Source of the DNA: CAYGLV01 sp964351025
GTDB lineage: Bacteria > Actinomycetota > Thermoleophilia > Gaiellales > Gaiellaceae
Direction of reading: 5' to 3'
DNA: 64,000 nt
Assembly (NCBI GenBank): GCA_964351025.1
Contig: CAYGLV010000007.1
Location: 3,248-67,247, forward strand
Part shown: positions 25,549 through 33,856 of the stretch, piece by piece
Layout of the letters: each line of letters begins with the position of its first letter
Numbering within the stretch: position 1 is the first letter of the stretch
The notes under the pieces: model-generated
What the model was told of the DNA's origin: nothing
Seen by the model: only the letters and a program-made list of their open reading frames with translations
The model's database searches: none
Position numbers and translations under genes: made by a program

Positions 25549-26265
25549 GTGAGCTGGGCCATCCCACTCGCTGGGCTCACGGTGCTGTCCACCCTGGCCG
25601 GCGGCCTCGTCGCGATGCGCATCGCGCGTGAGCTCACGACTGCGATCGCCCTCACGGGAGGCGTCGTCGTCGCGGTCGCACTCTTCGAGGTGCTGCCGGA
25701 GGCCATCGAGGCTCTCGGCGACCCACGCGAGGTCGGGCTGCTCGTCGGCGCCGGCTTCGTCTTCTTCTTCCTCGCCGAGCGGCTGCTCGTCCTCCACCAT
25801 CGCGACGACACGGAGCACGTGCGCGCGCACGCGCGCGTCGGCGCGCTCGGCGCGGCCGGCCTCTCGCTGCACAGCTTCATCGACGGCCTCGGCATCGGGC
25901 TCGCCTTCGGCATCTCGACCGAGACCGGGCTGCTCGTCTTCTTCGCGGTCATCTCCCACGACTTCGCCGACGGTCTGAACACGGTCAGCTTCATCCTCCG
26001 CCAGTCGGGCGACCGCAAGGCCGCCCTGCGCTGGCTTTCGATCGACGCCGTCGCCCCGTTGCTCGGCGCCATCGTCGGCACGTCGCTGTCGGTCTCCGAG
26101 CACACACTCGGAGCGGTGCTCGCGGTGTACGCGGGCTTCTTCCTCTTCATGGGCGCCACCGACCTGCTCCCGCACGCGCACGAGCACCCCTCCGCGAAGC
26201 GGGTCGCCCTGACGCTCGCCGGCTTCGGAGCCGTGCTCCTGATCAGCCTGGTGGCGGGCCACTAG
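25549..26265 (+). CDS. ZIP-family divalent metal transporter
   Basis: The 238-residue membrane protein has eight predicted helices. The central metal-site helices carry SLHSFIDGLGIGLAFG (TM4) and FFAVISHDFADGLNTVSF (TM5), the His/Asp positions that form the ZIP metal pathway. Between TM3 and TM4 there is a His/acid-rich loop (HHRDDTEHVRAHAR), as in other ZIPs. The metal (Zn, Fe or Mn) cannot be read from sequence. The GTG start is the first codon of the open frame. Its 3' end overlaps the convergent TauE gene by 23 bp. Confidence 0.88.
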   Translation: MSWAIPLAGLTVLSTLAGGLVAMRIARELTTAIALTGGVVVAVALFEVLPEAIEALGDPREVGLLVGAGFVFFFLAERLLVLHHRDDTEHVRAHARVGALGAAGLSLHSFIDGLGIGLAFGISTETGLLVFFAVISHDFADGLNTVSFILRQSGDRKAALRWLSIDAVAPLLGAIVGTSLSVSEHTLGAVLAVYAGFFLFMGATDLLPHAHEHPSAKRVALTLAGFGAVLLISLVAGH

Positions 26266-26632
26266 GACGGAATGCCCGCAGCGCGAGCTGGGCGGCGACG
26301 GCGAGCACGAGCACGCCGAACAGCCGGCGCAAGACGTGCTCGGGCAGCGACGTGGCGATCAGAACGCCGAGCTGCACGCCCGCGATCGAGGCGAGCCCGA
26401 GCCACAGCGCCGGACGCCAGCGCACGTGCCCGTAGCCCGACTGGCGCCACACGCCGGCGGCCACCGTCGGCAGGATCGCGAGCAGCGACGTCGCCTCCGC
26501 GTCGAGCTGGCCGAGTCCGAGCCCGAGCAACGTCGGCACGAAGAGGATGCCGCCGCCGACGCCGAAGAGGCCGGCGAGCACACCGGCGGCGAAGCCGAGC
26601 GCGATTGCCGCAGCGATCGTCTCCGGACTCAT
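26243..26632 (-). CDS. half-size TauE/SafE family membrane protein (copy 2)
   Basis: The 129 residues form about four membrane helices and begin with GFAAGVLAGLFGVGGGILFVP, split here by position: the signature GLFGVGGG(I/F)LxVP lies at residues 19-33. TauE/SafE proteins are normally about 250 residues with two such halves in one chain and are linked to sulfite or organosulfonate export. This gene overlaps the upstream homologue by 4 bp, so the two halves are likely made in stoichiometric amounts and assemble as a heterodimer (inference). Confidence 0.85.
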   Translation of the reverse strand: MSPETIAAAIALGFAAGVLAGLFGVGGGILFVPTLLGLGLGQLDAEATSLLAILPTVAAGVWRQSGYGHVRWRPALWLGLASIAGVQLGVLIATSLPEHVLRRLFGVLVLAVAAQLALRAFRPSGPPPG

Positions 26633-26976
26633 CCGGCGAGCAGCCAGACCGCGACGCCGGCGAGGAGCGCTGCGAAGCCGAGGGAGAGAACACGAGCGTG
26701 AATCCGCTGCTGGAGCGTCGAGCCGGCAATCGCTCCGGCGGCGGCCGGCAGCCCGACGAGCGCGGCATACCCGACGTCGACATGCCCGTGAAAGGCGTAG
26801 GTGATCGTGCCGGCGAGCGCCGTGATTCCGATCGCGGCGAGCGAGGTCGCGGTCGCAGGCCGCTCGAGGAAGCCCGCAGCGAGGATCAGGAGCGGCACGA
26901 TCAGGATCCCGCCGCCGACGCCGAAGAGGGCCGAGAAGAACCCCGCGGCGAGACCGATGAGGACGAGCCGGAGCAC
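26629..26976 (-). CDS. half-size TauE/SafE family membrane protein (copy 1)
   Basis: The 115 residues carry the same signature, GFFSALFGVGGGILIVPLL, near the N terminus, then three further helices ending in SLGFAALLAGVAVWLLAG. GTG 26976 gives MLRLVLIGLAAGF; the open frame extends upstream into the intergenic region without a better start. It is the upstream partner of the homologous half-size gene. Each half alone has only about four helices. No sulfur-metabolism gene lies nearby, so the substrate is unknown. Confidence 0.82.
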   Translation of the reverse strand: MLRLVLIGLAAGFFSALFGVGGGILIVPLLILAAGFLERPATATSLAAIGITALAGTITYAFHGHVDVGYAALVGLPAAAGAIAGSTLQQRIHARVLSLGFAALLAGVAVWLLAG

Positions 26977-27017
26977 CGCCGTATGGTAGGCGGGGCTCCG
27001 GCTCGTCGTCGCGCCGG

Positions 27018-28460
27018 CTAGAGGGTCTCGAACACCGGCTCCGCAGCCGGCTCGGCTGCCGGGCCGAGCTCGGAGCCGCGGATGAGTGCGAGTGAGGCGA
27101 TCACGCCGACGGCGGCGGCGGCAGCGCCGCCCCAGAACGCCACCTGGAAGCCCTCGGTGAGCGCGTCGGACAGCGCCGTTCCGGCGGCGACCGCATCGGC
27201 AGTGCGCCCCGTCGCAAGCGCCGAGAGCACGGCGATCCCGAGTGCCCCGCCGATCTGCTGCGAGGTGTTGAACAGGCCGGAGGCGAGGCCCGCCTCCGAC
27301 GGGTGCACGCCCGCGAGCGCGGCGATCGAGATCGGCACGAACGAGAAGCCCATCCCCATCCCGATCAGGAGGAAGCCCGGCAGCAAGTCCCCCGCGTAGG
27401 AGCCGTCGGCCGGCACCTGGGCGAACAAGACGAGGCCCGCGGTGAGAATGACCATGCCGGCCGTCAGGACCGGCTTCACGCCGATGCGCGTGACGAGCTG
27501 CGCGGCAACGTTCGCCCACACGATCGATGTCCCGGCGACGGCCAGATAGCCGAAGCCCGTCTTCAGCGGCGAGTAGCCGAGCACCTGCTGCATGTACAGC
27601 GTCAACATCAGGAACATCGCGAAGAGCGCCGAGCCGAGGATGAACCCGGCCACGTTGGCGCCCGTGAGCGTGCGCAGGCGGAAGATCGAGAACCGCATCA
27701 GCGGGTCGCTCACCCGCGTCTCCCAGACACCGAAGGCTGCGAGCAGCCCCACGCTGGCGGCGAAGATGCCGATCGTCTTGCCCGAGCCCCAGCCGTAGTC
27801 GTTCGCCTGCGTGAACCCGAAGACAGCGACGGAGAGCCCCGAGGTGACGAGCACGGCTCCGAGCGCGTCGAAGCGTCTCGCGCGCGCATCGCGGCTCTCG
27901 CGGAGCAGAATCGGCGTGATCAGCGCCGCGGCCAGGCCGACGGGCACGTTCACATAGAAGATCCAGGGCCACGAGAGAGTGTCGGTGAGGATCCCGCCGA
28001 ACAGGACGCCGGCTGCGGCGCCGAAGCCGCCGACCGCGCCCCACACGCCGAGCGCGACGTTGCGCTCGCGCCCCTCGGTGAAGGTCGTCATCAGGATCGA
28101 GAGCGCGGCCGGCGAGATGATCGCCGCGCCCAGCCCCTGCAGGGCCCGGGCGCCGATCAGCGAGCCCTCGGACCAGGCGAGGCCTGCGAGCAGCGAGGCG
28201 GCGGAGAAGACGACGAGGCCGGCGAGGAAGACGCGGCGGCGGCCGAGCAGGTCGGCGGTGCGCCCCCCGAGCAGCAGGAAGCCGCCGAACACGAGTGCGT
28301 ACGCGCTGATGATCCACTGCAGGTTCTCCTGCGAGAAGCCCAGGTCCACCTGGATCGAGGGCAGCGCCACGTTCACGATCGCGATGTCGAGCACGACCAT
28401 GAACTGGACGACGCTCAGGAGCGCAAGCCCAGCCCATTTGAGCCTGGCAGAGACGACCAT
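27018..28460 (-). CDS. MFS drug/metabolite exporter, DHA2 (EmrB/QacA) family
   Basis: The 480-residue protein has 14 predicted helices. The DHA2 motifs are VVLDIAIVNVALPSI in TM1, the loop GGRTADLLGRRRVF between TM2 and TM3, and motif C-like WGAVGGFGAAAGVLFGGIL in TM5. Such proteins export drugs or metabolites by proton antiport. ATG 28460 has AAAGGA 9 bp upstream, so it is preferred over 28478. About 93 bp upstream of the start lies a perfect 29-bp palindrome (28553-28581) that is a good candidate operator. No regulator gene adjoins it. Confidence 0.9.
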   Translation of the reverse strand: MVVSARLKWAGLALLSVVQFMVVLDIAIVNVALPSIQVDLGFSQENLQWIISAYALVFGGFLLLGGRTADLLGRRRVFLAGLVVFSAASLLAGLAWSEGSLIGARALQGLGAAIISPAALSILMTTFTEGRERNVALGVWGAVGGFGAAAGVLFGGILTDTLSWPWIFYVNVPVGLAAALITPILLRESRDARARRFDALGAVLVTSGLSVAVFGFTQANDYGWGSGKTIGIFAASVGLLAAFGVWETRVSDPLMRFSIFRLRTLTGANVAGFILGSALFAMFLMLTLYMQQVLGYSPLKTGFGYLAVAGTSIVWANVAAQLVTRIGVKPVLTAGMVILTAGLVLFAQVPADGSYAGDLLPGFLLIGMGMGFSFVPISIAALAGVHPSEAGLASGLFNTSQQIGGALGIAVLSALATGRTADAVAAGTALSDALTEGFQVAFWGGAAAAAVGVIASLALIRGSELGPAAEPAAEPVFETL

Positions 28461-28552
28461 AAACACGGTTCCTTTCACGCGGTGAGGGTTGAGCAGATAC
28501 TGGCGTCAACGTCGCGCGGGCCGCCGCTCTTCCAGGTCTTGCCGGGTCTTAC

Positions 28553-28581
28553 AGAACTCGTTTCAGACTGAAACGAGTTCT
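28553..28581. promoter_or_regulatory. 29-bp perfect palindrome, candidate operator for the MFS exporter
   Basis: The 14-bp arms AGAACTCGTTTCAG and CTGAAACGAGTTCT flank a single A. A perfect odd-length palindrome of this size in the promoter region of an exporter gene is typical of TetR-family operators. It cannot make a terminator-type hairpin with a normal loop and is not followed by a T-run. The right arm abuts the stop codon of the YbjQ relic. The regulator must be encoded elsewhere. Confidence 0.6.
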
Positions 28582-28727
28582 TACAGGCGCCGGGCGCGCA
28601 CCGCAGTTCCGTACGCGCAGATCTCGGTCCACGTTGAGCCCATCTCGGAGGTGTCGAAACGCATCGCGACGATCGCGTTCGCACCCTTCGCCTCGGCCTC
28701 TCTGACCATCCGCGCGATCACGGGGGA
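28581..28727 (-). pseudogene. 5'-truncated YbjQ (UPF0145, heavy-metal-binding domain) remnant
   Basis: Translated on the minus strand from GTG 28721, the frame gives RMVREAEAKGANAIVAMRFD, then TSEMGSTWTEICAYGTAV, and ends RARRL with TAA at 28581-28583. This is the C-terminal half of YbjQ-family proteins (about 105 residues when complete). Nothing of the N-terminal half is found: reading upstream, the same frame meets the TGA stop of the PLP decarboxylase at once. I interpret it as a relic left after a deletion or insertion placed the decarboxylase gene here. Confidence 0.72.
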
Positions 28728-30026
28728 TCAGGCGGCCGCCTCGCGGCGAAGGGCGTCCCAGGCCCGGCGCACGTCGTCCTCTGTCGTCCACGCGTTGCCG
28801 ATCGCGAGCCGGATGACGTAACGGCCGTGCAGCTTCGTGTGGATAAGGAACGCCTCGCCCGAGGCGTTGACGCGCTGGAGGAGCGCCTCATTCTCCTCGT
28901 CTTCGCCCTCACGCCGGAAGCAGACCACGGAGAAGGTCCGCGGCGCGCACAGCTCCCAGCCGGGCTCGGCGCGCACCCAGCCCTCGAACAGCTCCGCGAG
29001 CCGCACGTGCTCACGGATCACGGCCTGCAGCCCTTCGCGCCCGTAGCAGCGGATCACGGCCCAGAGCTTCAGCGAGCGGAAGCGCCGGCCGAGTGCGGGC
29101 CCGTACTCCGAGAGGTTGTCCACCTCGTCGCGCGAGCGCAGGTACTCCGGAATGAGCGAGAACGCGTTGCGCAGGTCGGCAGGCCGGCGCGTCCAGAGGC
29201 AGGAGCAGTCCATCGGCGTCAGCAGCCACTTGTGCGCGTTCACCACAACCGAGTCGGCGCGCTCGACACCCGCCTGCGACCAGCGCAGCTCGGGGCACAC
29301 CCAGGCCGCGCCCGCGTAGGCGGCATCCACGTGCAACCAGGCGCCGGCACGCTCGGCTGCATCTGCGATCGCGGGTACCGGATCGACGGATGTGGACGAT
29401 GTCGTGCCGACGGTGGCGACGACGGCAGCCGCGTCGTCAAGCTCGAGCAGGTCGGTGCGCATGCGGAACTCGGCGTCCGACGGCACCTCGCGCGGAATCA
29501 TCCCGAGCAGCTTCACGGCCTTCGCAACCGACGAGTGCGCCTGGTCGGAGAAGACGACGACACGGCGGCCGGTCGCCTCGCGCGCGGCCATCAGCGCCGC
29601 GGTTGTGGAGGTCGACGCGGTGTCCTCGATGTGGCCGTGCAGGCCGGGGGGCAGGCCGAGCAGCTGCGCGAGCCAGTCGAGCACGTGCTCCTCGAGCTCC
29701 GACGACGCGGGCGCCGCGCGCCACATGATCGCGACGCTGTTGAGCGTCGCCGCGAGCAGCTCGGCGAGGATTCCCGGCTCCGACGCGGTGACCGCGAAGT
29801 AGCCGAAGAAGCGCGGGTGTTGCCAGTGGGTGATCCCGGGGAGCAGCACGTCTTCGAGATCGCGCAGAACGGCCGAGAACGGCTCGGCCGTCTCCGGAGG
29901 CGACGCCGGCAGCCTGGCCCGGATCTCGCCCGGCCGCACCTGGGCGAGCACCGGCAGCTCGCCGACCCGCTCGAGGTAGCGAGCCGCCCACTCGAGCGCC
30001 TCGGCGCCGTCCTCGCGAAAGGTCAC
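28728..30026 (-). CDS. PLP-dependent group II (aromatic-L-amino-acid type) decarboxylase
   Basis: The 432-residue type II decarboxylase family protein shows THWQHPRFFGYF, the cofactor-stacking His164 (SDQAHSSV), the Asp234 ring-nitrogen contact (LHVDAAYAG) and the Schiff-base Lys266 (NAHKWLL). These are the signatures of DOPA/tryptophan/phenylacetaldehyde-synthase-type enzymes. The exact substrate is not predictable. The large open frame upstream is a shadow; GTG 30026 overlaps the polX stop as GTGA and gives the normal start. The 3' end abuts a YbjQ relic. Confidence 0.92.
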   Translation of the reverse strand: MTFREDGAEALEWAARYLERVGELPVLAQVRPGEIRARLPASPPETAEPFSAVLRDLEDVLLPGITHWQHPRFFGYFAVTASEPGILAELLAATLNSVAIMWRAAPASSELEEHVLDWLAQLLGLPPGLHGHIEDTASTSTTAALMAAREATGRRVVVFSDQAHSSVAKAVKLLGMIPREVPSDAEFRMRTDLLELDDAAAVVATVGTTSSTSVDPVPAIADAAERAGAWLHVDAAYAGAAWVCPELRWSQAGVERADSVVVNAHKWLLTPMDCSCLWTRRPADLRNAFSLIPEYLRSRDEVDNLSEYGPALGRRFRSLKLWAVIRCYGREGLQAVIREHVRLAELFEGWVRAEPGWELCAPRTFSVVCFRREGEDEENEALLQRVNASGEAFLIHTKLHGRYVIRLAIGNAWTTEDDVRRAWDALRREAAA

Positions 30027-31729
30027 TTGCGCATTCTCTCGATCTCCCGCCAGGGGCGCGTGTTGACGACGTTCGCCTTGGTCAGCCACGCGCGGCGGGC
30101 CTGGGCGATGCCCAGCTCGACGAAGGCGAGCTCGTGCGGCCTGTGGCCGTCGCTCGAGACGACGAGCGGCACCCCCGCCTCCGCGGCGAGGCGCGCGTGG
30201 ACGTCGCGCAGGTCGAGGCGGTTGGGCTGGGAGTTGAGCTCGAGGAAGGTTCCGGTCTCGAGCGCTTTCTCGACGACGCGCTCGAGATCCACGTCGGCTG
30301 GAGGCCGCGTGCCGATCTTGCGCCCGGTCAGATGACCGATGCAGTCCACGTGCGGGCTCTCCATAGCGGCAAGCACGCGACCGGTCGGGTCGCGGTCGAA
30401 GGAGGAATGGACGGAGGCCATCACCCAGTCGAGTGCGGCGAGCTCCTCGTCGGCGAGGTCGAGCGAGCCGTCGGCCCGGATGTTCACCTCGACGCCTTTC
30501 AGGAGCCGGAACCGCGGCAACCCTTCGTTCAGAGCGTCGATCTCCTCCCACTGAGCCTGCAGCCGCCCTTCGCGCAGGCGCTGCGAGTGGTCGCACACCG
30601 CTAGGTAGGCGTAGCCGCGCGCGCTCGCCGCGGCGGCCATCTCCGCGATCGTCGCCCTGCCGTCGGACCACGTGCTGTGGGTGTGCAGGTCGCCGCGCAG
30701 GTCGCCGAGCTCGACGAGCTCGGGCAGCGCCTGCGCGCGAGCGGCCTCGAGCTCCCCGGCGTTCTCGCGCAGCTCGGGCGGAATGAACGCGTAGCCGAGG
30801 TAGGCGTACAGCTCCTCCTCGGTGCGGGCCGTGACGACCTCGCCGGTCTCGACGGTCGTGACGCCGTACTCGGAGATCGAGAGCCCGCGCCGCTGGGCCT
30901 CCTCGCGCATCGCGACGTTGTGCTCCTTCGAGCCGGTGAAGTGCTGGAGCAGGTTGCCGAAGCACTCCGGCGGGACGACGCGCAGGTCGAAGCGGAGGCC
31001 GTCGTGGGAGATCACGGTCGCCTTCGTGTCGCCGTGGGCGACGATCTCCGCGACGAGCGGGAGACGCGTGAGGGCCCCGGTCAGAGCGGCAGGGTCGGTC
31101 GCAGCGGCGATCATGTCGAGGTCTCGGAAGGTCTCCTTGCGTCGCCGGACGCTTCCGGCCTCCGAGACCTCGATCGCGGCCGGGTGCGCACGCAGCTCCG
31201 CCACCACCGCGAGCACGGCCGGTAGACCGGTCCCGAGCACGCCTCGCTTCTCCTCGTCGGCTCCCACGCCCGCCGCCAGGGCCTTCAGGATCTTCTCCTC
31301 GCTGCGGGCGCCCAGCCCCGAGAGCGTCCGCAGCCGCTCCGACTCGGCCGCCTCCCGCAGCTCCACGAGCGTCGTCACCCCCAGCTCCCGCCAGATGCGG
31401 GCCGCCGTCTTCGGCCCGAGGCCCGGGAGGCGAAGGAACGCGACGACCTCCGGCGGCACGAGCTCCCTGCGCTTCGTGAGCGCCGCGATCTCGCCGGTCT
31501 CCACGATCTCCACGATCTTCCCCTCGATCGTCTTGCCGATCCCGGGCAGGTCTTTTGCAGTGCCGGCCAGCGCGAGCTCGGCGATCGAGGCGGGGGTCTC
31601 CCGCACCCGTGCCGCCGCACGCCGGTACGCCAGCACGCGGAACCCCTCGTCTCCGAGCAGCTCCGACAGATCGGCGAGCAGCTCGAGCTGCTCGGCCACG
31701 TCCCCGTTTCGCAGCAGCGGTTTGGCCAC
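30023..31729 (-). CDS. polX: DNA polymerase X family protein with PHP domain (PolX)
   Basis: The 568-residue protein has, in order, helix-hairpin-helix elements (KDLPGIGKTIEGK; LPGLGPKTAARI), an NT-type polymerase fold with GSVRRRKETFRDLDM (the DxD metal site), and a C-terminal PHP domain starting at GDLHTHSTWSDG and including CDHS and DGHRPHE. Bacterial PolX fills short gaps in base-excision repair, and the PHP domain supplies 3'-5' exonuclease activity. GTG 31729 (MAKPLLRNGDVAEQLELL) is the normal start. It diverges from the glycosyltransferase gene with only 17 bp between the start codons. Confidence 0.95.
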   Translation of the reverse strand: MAKPLLRNGDVAEQLELLADLSELLGDEGFRVLAYRRAAARVRETPASIAELALAGTAKDLPGIGKTIEGKIVEIVETGEIAALTKRRELVPPEVVAFLRLPGLGPKTAARIWRELGVTTLVELREAAESERLRTLSGLGARSEEKILKALAAGVGADEEKRGVLGTGLPAVLAVVAELRAHPAAIEVSEAGSVRRRKETFRDLDMIAAATDPAALTGALTRLPLVAEIVAHGDTKATVISHDGLRFDLRVVPPECFGNLLQHFTGSKEHNVAMREEAQRRGLSISEYGVTTVETGEVVTARTEEELYAYLGYAFIPPELRENAGELEAARAQALPELVELGDLRGDLHTHSTWSDGRATIAEMAAAASARGYAYLAVCDHSQRLREGRLQAQWEEIDALNEGLPRFRLLKGVEVNIRADGSLDLADEELAALDWVMASVHSSFDRDPTGRVLAAMESPHVDCIGHLTGRKIGTRPPADVDLERVVEKALETGTFLELNSQPNRLDLRDVHARLAAEAGVPLVVSSDGHRPHELAFVELGIAQARRAWLTKANVVNTRPWREIERMRK

Positions 31730-31746
31730 GCCGCGATGATACGGCG

Positions 31747-32466
31747 ATGGCCGTCTGGATCTGCCTGCCCACGTACGACGAGCGTGAGAACCTCGAGCCG
31801 ATGGTGCGCGCGCTCGGGGAGGTGATCGACATCGAACGCGACCGGGTGCTCGTGATCGACGACAACTCGCCGGACGGCACCGGCGAGCTGGCCGACCGCC
31901 TGGCCGCCGAGCTCGCATGGGTGGAGGTGCTCCACCGCGAGCGCAAGGAAGGGCTTGGACAGGCCTACCTTGCGGGCTTCCGGCGCGCGCTCGCCGGCGG
32001 CGCCGACCTCGTCGTCGAGATCGACTGCGACTTCTCCCACAACCCGGCCGACGTGCCCCGCCTCCTCGCCGCCTGCGCCGAGGCCGACCTCGCGCTCGGC
32101 TCGCGCTACGTCCCGGGAGGCGGGACCGAGAACTGGGGCCCGATCCGGCGCGCGGTCTCCGCCGGGGGCTCGTGGTATGCGCGCACGCTCCTCGGCGTCG
32201 GCGTCCGCGATCTCACCGGCGGCTTCAAGTGCTTCCGCCGCGACGTGCTCGAGCGGATCGGGCTCGAGTCGATCACGACGCGCGGCTATGCCTTCCAGAT
32301 CGAGACGACCTACCGGGCGCTGCGGGCCGGCTTCCGCGTCGTGGAGGTGCCGATCCTCTTCGCCGACCGGAGAGCGGGCGGCTCGAAGATGTCGCGCCGG
32401 ATCGTGCTCGAGGCGGTCTGGCGCGTGCCCGCAATGCGGCTGCGGCATCCCCCGCTGCAGTCGTAG
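31747..32466 (+). CDS. polyprenyl-phosphate (dolichyl-phosphate-type) mannosyltransferase
   Basis: The 239-residue GT2-family enzyme starts with WICLPTYDERENLEPMV and has VIDDNSPDGTGELAD, the metal-binding DCDFSHNP, GSRYVPGGG and the C-terminal ETTYRALRAGFRVVEVPI. This is the pattern of dolichol/polyprenol monophosphomannose synthases (DPM1, mycobacterial Ppm1 D2), which transfer Man from GDP-Man to a lipid carrier. There is no C-terminal membrane domain, so it acts at the cytosolic membrane face. The donor could also be another sugar. ATG 31747 is 17 bp from the divergent polX start. Confidence 0.9.
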   Translation: MAVWICLPTYDERENLEPMVRALGEVIDIERDRVLVIDDNSPDGTGELADRLAAELAWVEVLHRERKEGLGQAYLAGFRRALAGGADLVVEIDCDFSHNPADVPRLLAACAEADLALGSRYVPGGGTENWGPIRRAVSAGGSWYARTLLGVGVRDLTGGFKCFRRDVLERIGLESITTRGYAFQIETTYRALRAGFRVVEVPILFADRRAGGSKMSRRIVLEAVWRVPAMRLRHPPLQS

Positions 32467-32479
32467 GCACGATTAGGGC

Positions 32480-33238
32480 ATGCCTCTGCTCGCCTCGCCG
32501 CGCCGCCGCCGGCGCCTCGCCAGGAGCCTGGGCGCGCTCGCCGCCGCCGCGATCATCACGACCCTCGCCGTCTTCCTGCCCCGGGGAGAGCGACTACCCG
32601 AGAGCAAGCTCCGCCCGGACGGTGCCGGGACGGCGACGGCGGACGTGAAGCCGCTGAAGGTCACGCCGGCGATCCGGCGCGAGATCGCCATCGTGGTCGA
32701 GCGGTTCGTCCACAGCGCCGTCCTGCGGGAGGACCTCGATGAGGCCTGGAAGCTCGCGTCGCCGAAGCTGCGCGCGAGCGGCACCCGCGCGAGCTGGAGG
32801 GCCGGCGACCTTCCCGTGTTCCCGTTTCCGCGGGAGGCGTTCCGGGTCGAGGACTGGCGGCTGCGCTACTCGTTCGACCGCACCGTCGTGATCGACGTGA
32901 TGGTGCTGCCGCAGCCCGGGCTCGCACAGCGGACGATCGTCTACGGCGTCGAGCTGACCGACTACGGTGTGGGCACGACGCGACGATGGTTGGTGGACAC
33001 ATGGTTCCCGCAGGCAACGCTGGCGCCGGGCGGAACGCCCACGCGGCCAAAGCCGGCGGTCACGCAGGCGGCCGTGCCGGAGAGCCCGTACACCAAGGGC
33101 AAGCTCGATGCGAGGTGGCTGCTCATCCCGCTCGGCGTACTCGCCCTGGCCGCGATCTTCCCGCTCTCCCTGCTCGCGCGCGCCGCGGTTCGCCGCCGGC
33201 GGGCCGAGCGCCGCTACCGGGGCGGCGTCGGTGATTGA
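32480..33238 (+). CDS. hypothetical bitopic membrane protein with extracytoplasmic domain
   Basis: The 252 residues begin with a basic cluster (SPRRRRRLARSL) and one helix (about 18-33), then an extracytoplasmic domain of about 180 residues (ERFVHSAVLREDLDEAWKLA; LRYSFDRTVVIDVMVLPQPG). A second helix (about 216-236, WLLIPLGVLALAAIFPLSLL) and a basic tail follow. The extracytoplasmic part looks like a SnoaL/NTF2-type fold but is not assignable. The gene overlaps the thioredoxin gene by 8 bp, which suggests a paired function in the envelope (inference). Confidence 0.72.
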   Translation: MPLLASPRRRRRLARSLGALAAAAIITTLAVFLPRGERLPESKLRPDGAGTATADVKPLKVTPAIRREIAIVVERFVHSAVLREDLDEAWKLASPKLRASGTRASWRAGDLPVFPFPREAFRVEDWRLRYSFDRTVVIDVMVLPQPGLAQRTIVYGVELTDYGVGTTRRWLVDTWFPQATLAPGGTPTRPKPAVTQAAVPESPYTKGKLDARWLLIPLGVLALAAIFPLSLLARAAVRRRRAERRYRGGVGD

Positions 33239-33548
33239 GGTCACTGACGCGACGTTCGAGCACGCCGTCCTGCTGGCCGAGGGACCAGTGATCGTGGACT
33301 TCTGGGCCCCCTGGTGCCGTCCGTGCAAGGCGATCGAGCCGGTGCTCGAGGCGATCGCCGCCGCGAGCGACGGGCGGGTCGGGCTCGTCCGTCTCGACAT
33401 CGACCAGCACGTCGGCGTGCCGGCGCGGTACGGAGTGCTGGCGCTGCCGACGGTGATCCTCTTCGTGAACGGCGAGCCCCGGGCGACTGTGGCCGGCGCC
33501 CACCCGCGAGCCCGCTACGAGCGAGAGTTCGCGCCCTGGCTCCCCTAG
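33231..33548 (+). CDS. thioredoxin (WCRPC active site)
   Basis: The 105-residue cytosolic thioredoxin has the strand VIVDFWAPWCRPCKAIEP, so the active site is WCRPC rather than the usual WCGPC, and the conserved cis-Pro segment ALPTVILFVNGEP. Substitution of the Gly in the CxxC loop is expected to change the redox potential. GTG 33231 gives MIEVTDATFEHAV, and the gene overlaps the membrane-protein gene by 8 bp. There is no signal peptide. Confidence 0.92.
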   Translation: MIEVTDATFEHAVLLAEGPVIVDFWAPWCRPCKAIEPVLEAIAAASDGRVGLVRLDIDQHVGVPARYGVLALPTVILFVNGEPRATVAGAHPRARYEREFAPWLP

Positions 33549-33552
33549 CAGC

Positions 33553-33745
33553 TCACGGGGCGGCAACCGCGGGGGCACGGGTCGTCTCGGCCCTGGCCTG
33601 CGCCGTTGCGCGCGACCGCCGAGGCGAGCGCTCGTGGACGCATACGCGCGGGTCGAGCACGGCGTAGAGCAGGTCCACCACGAGGTTGGCGCCCAGGATC
33701 ACAGGCATGTCACGGCGCGCCAGCGAGCTGAAGAGCAGGTTGCCG
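33553..33745 (-). pseudogene. C-terminal fragment of a DppB/OppB-type ABC transporter permease, cut by the assembly gap
   Basis: Reading from the gap, the frame gives GNLLFSSLARRDMPVILG, then ANLVVDLLYAVLDPRV and a basic tail ending APAVAAP before TGA. DppB-type permeases (peptide/nickel uptake) end with NLLVDLLYAxLDPR. Between DMPVILG and ANLVVDLLY the hydrophobic segment normally found there (about 11 residues of the last helix) is absent. The N-terminal part would lie in or beyond the N run. It is either a decayed gene or an assembly artefact next to the gap. Confidence 0.7.
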
Positions 33746-33845
33746 NNNNNNNNNNNNNNNNNNNNNNNNNNNNNNNNNNNNNNNNNNNNNNNNNNNNNNN
33801 NNNNNNNNNNNNNNNNNNNNNNNNNNNNNNNNNNNNNNNNNNNNN
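33746..33845. other. scaffold gap of 100 N
   Basis: Exactly 100 undetermined bases, the conventional size for a gap of unknown length. A permease fragment lies on one side and the end of thiL on the other, so any number of genes may be missing here, and the order across the gap rests on scaffolding. Confidence 0.99.
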
Positions 33846-33856
33846 CGGTTTGGGCG

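Noticed and set aside
25549..26265. ZIP transporter and TauE pair as one metal or sulfur operon
   Set aside because: The genes are convergent and overlap only at their tails, so shared function is not supported.
28728..31946. 1072-codon minus-strand frame covering decarboxylase and most of polX
   Set aside because: Only the last 432 codons are the decarboxylase; the rest is polX read in another frame.
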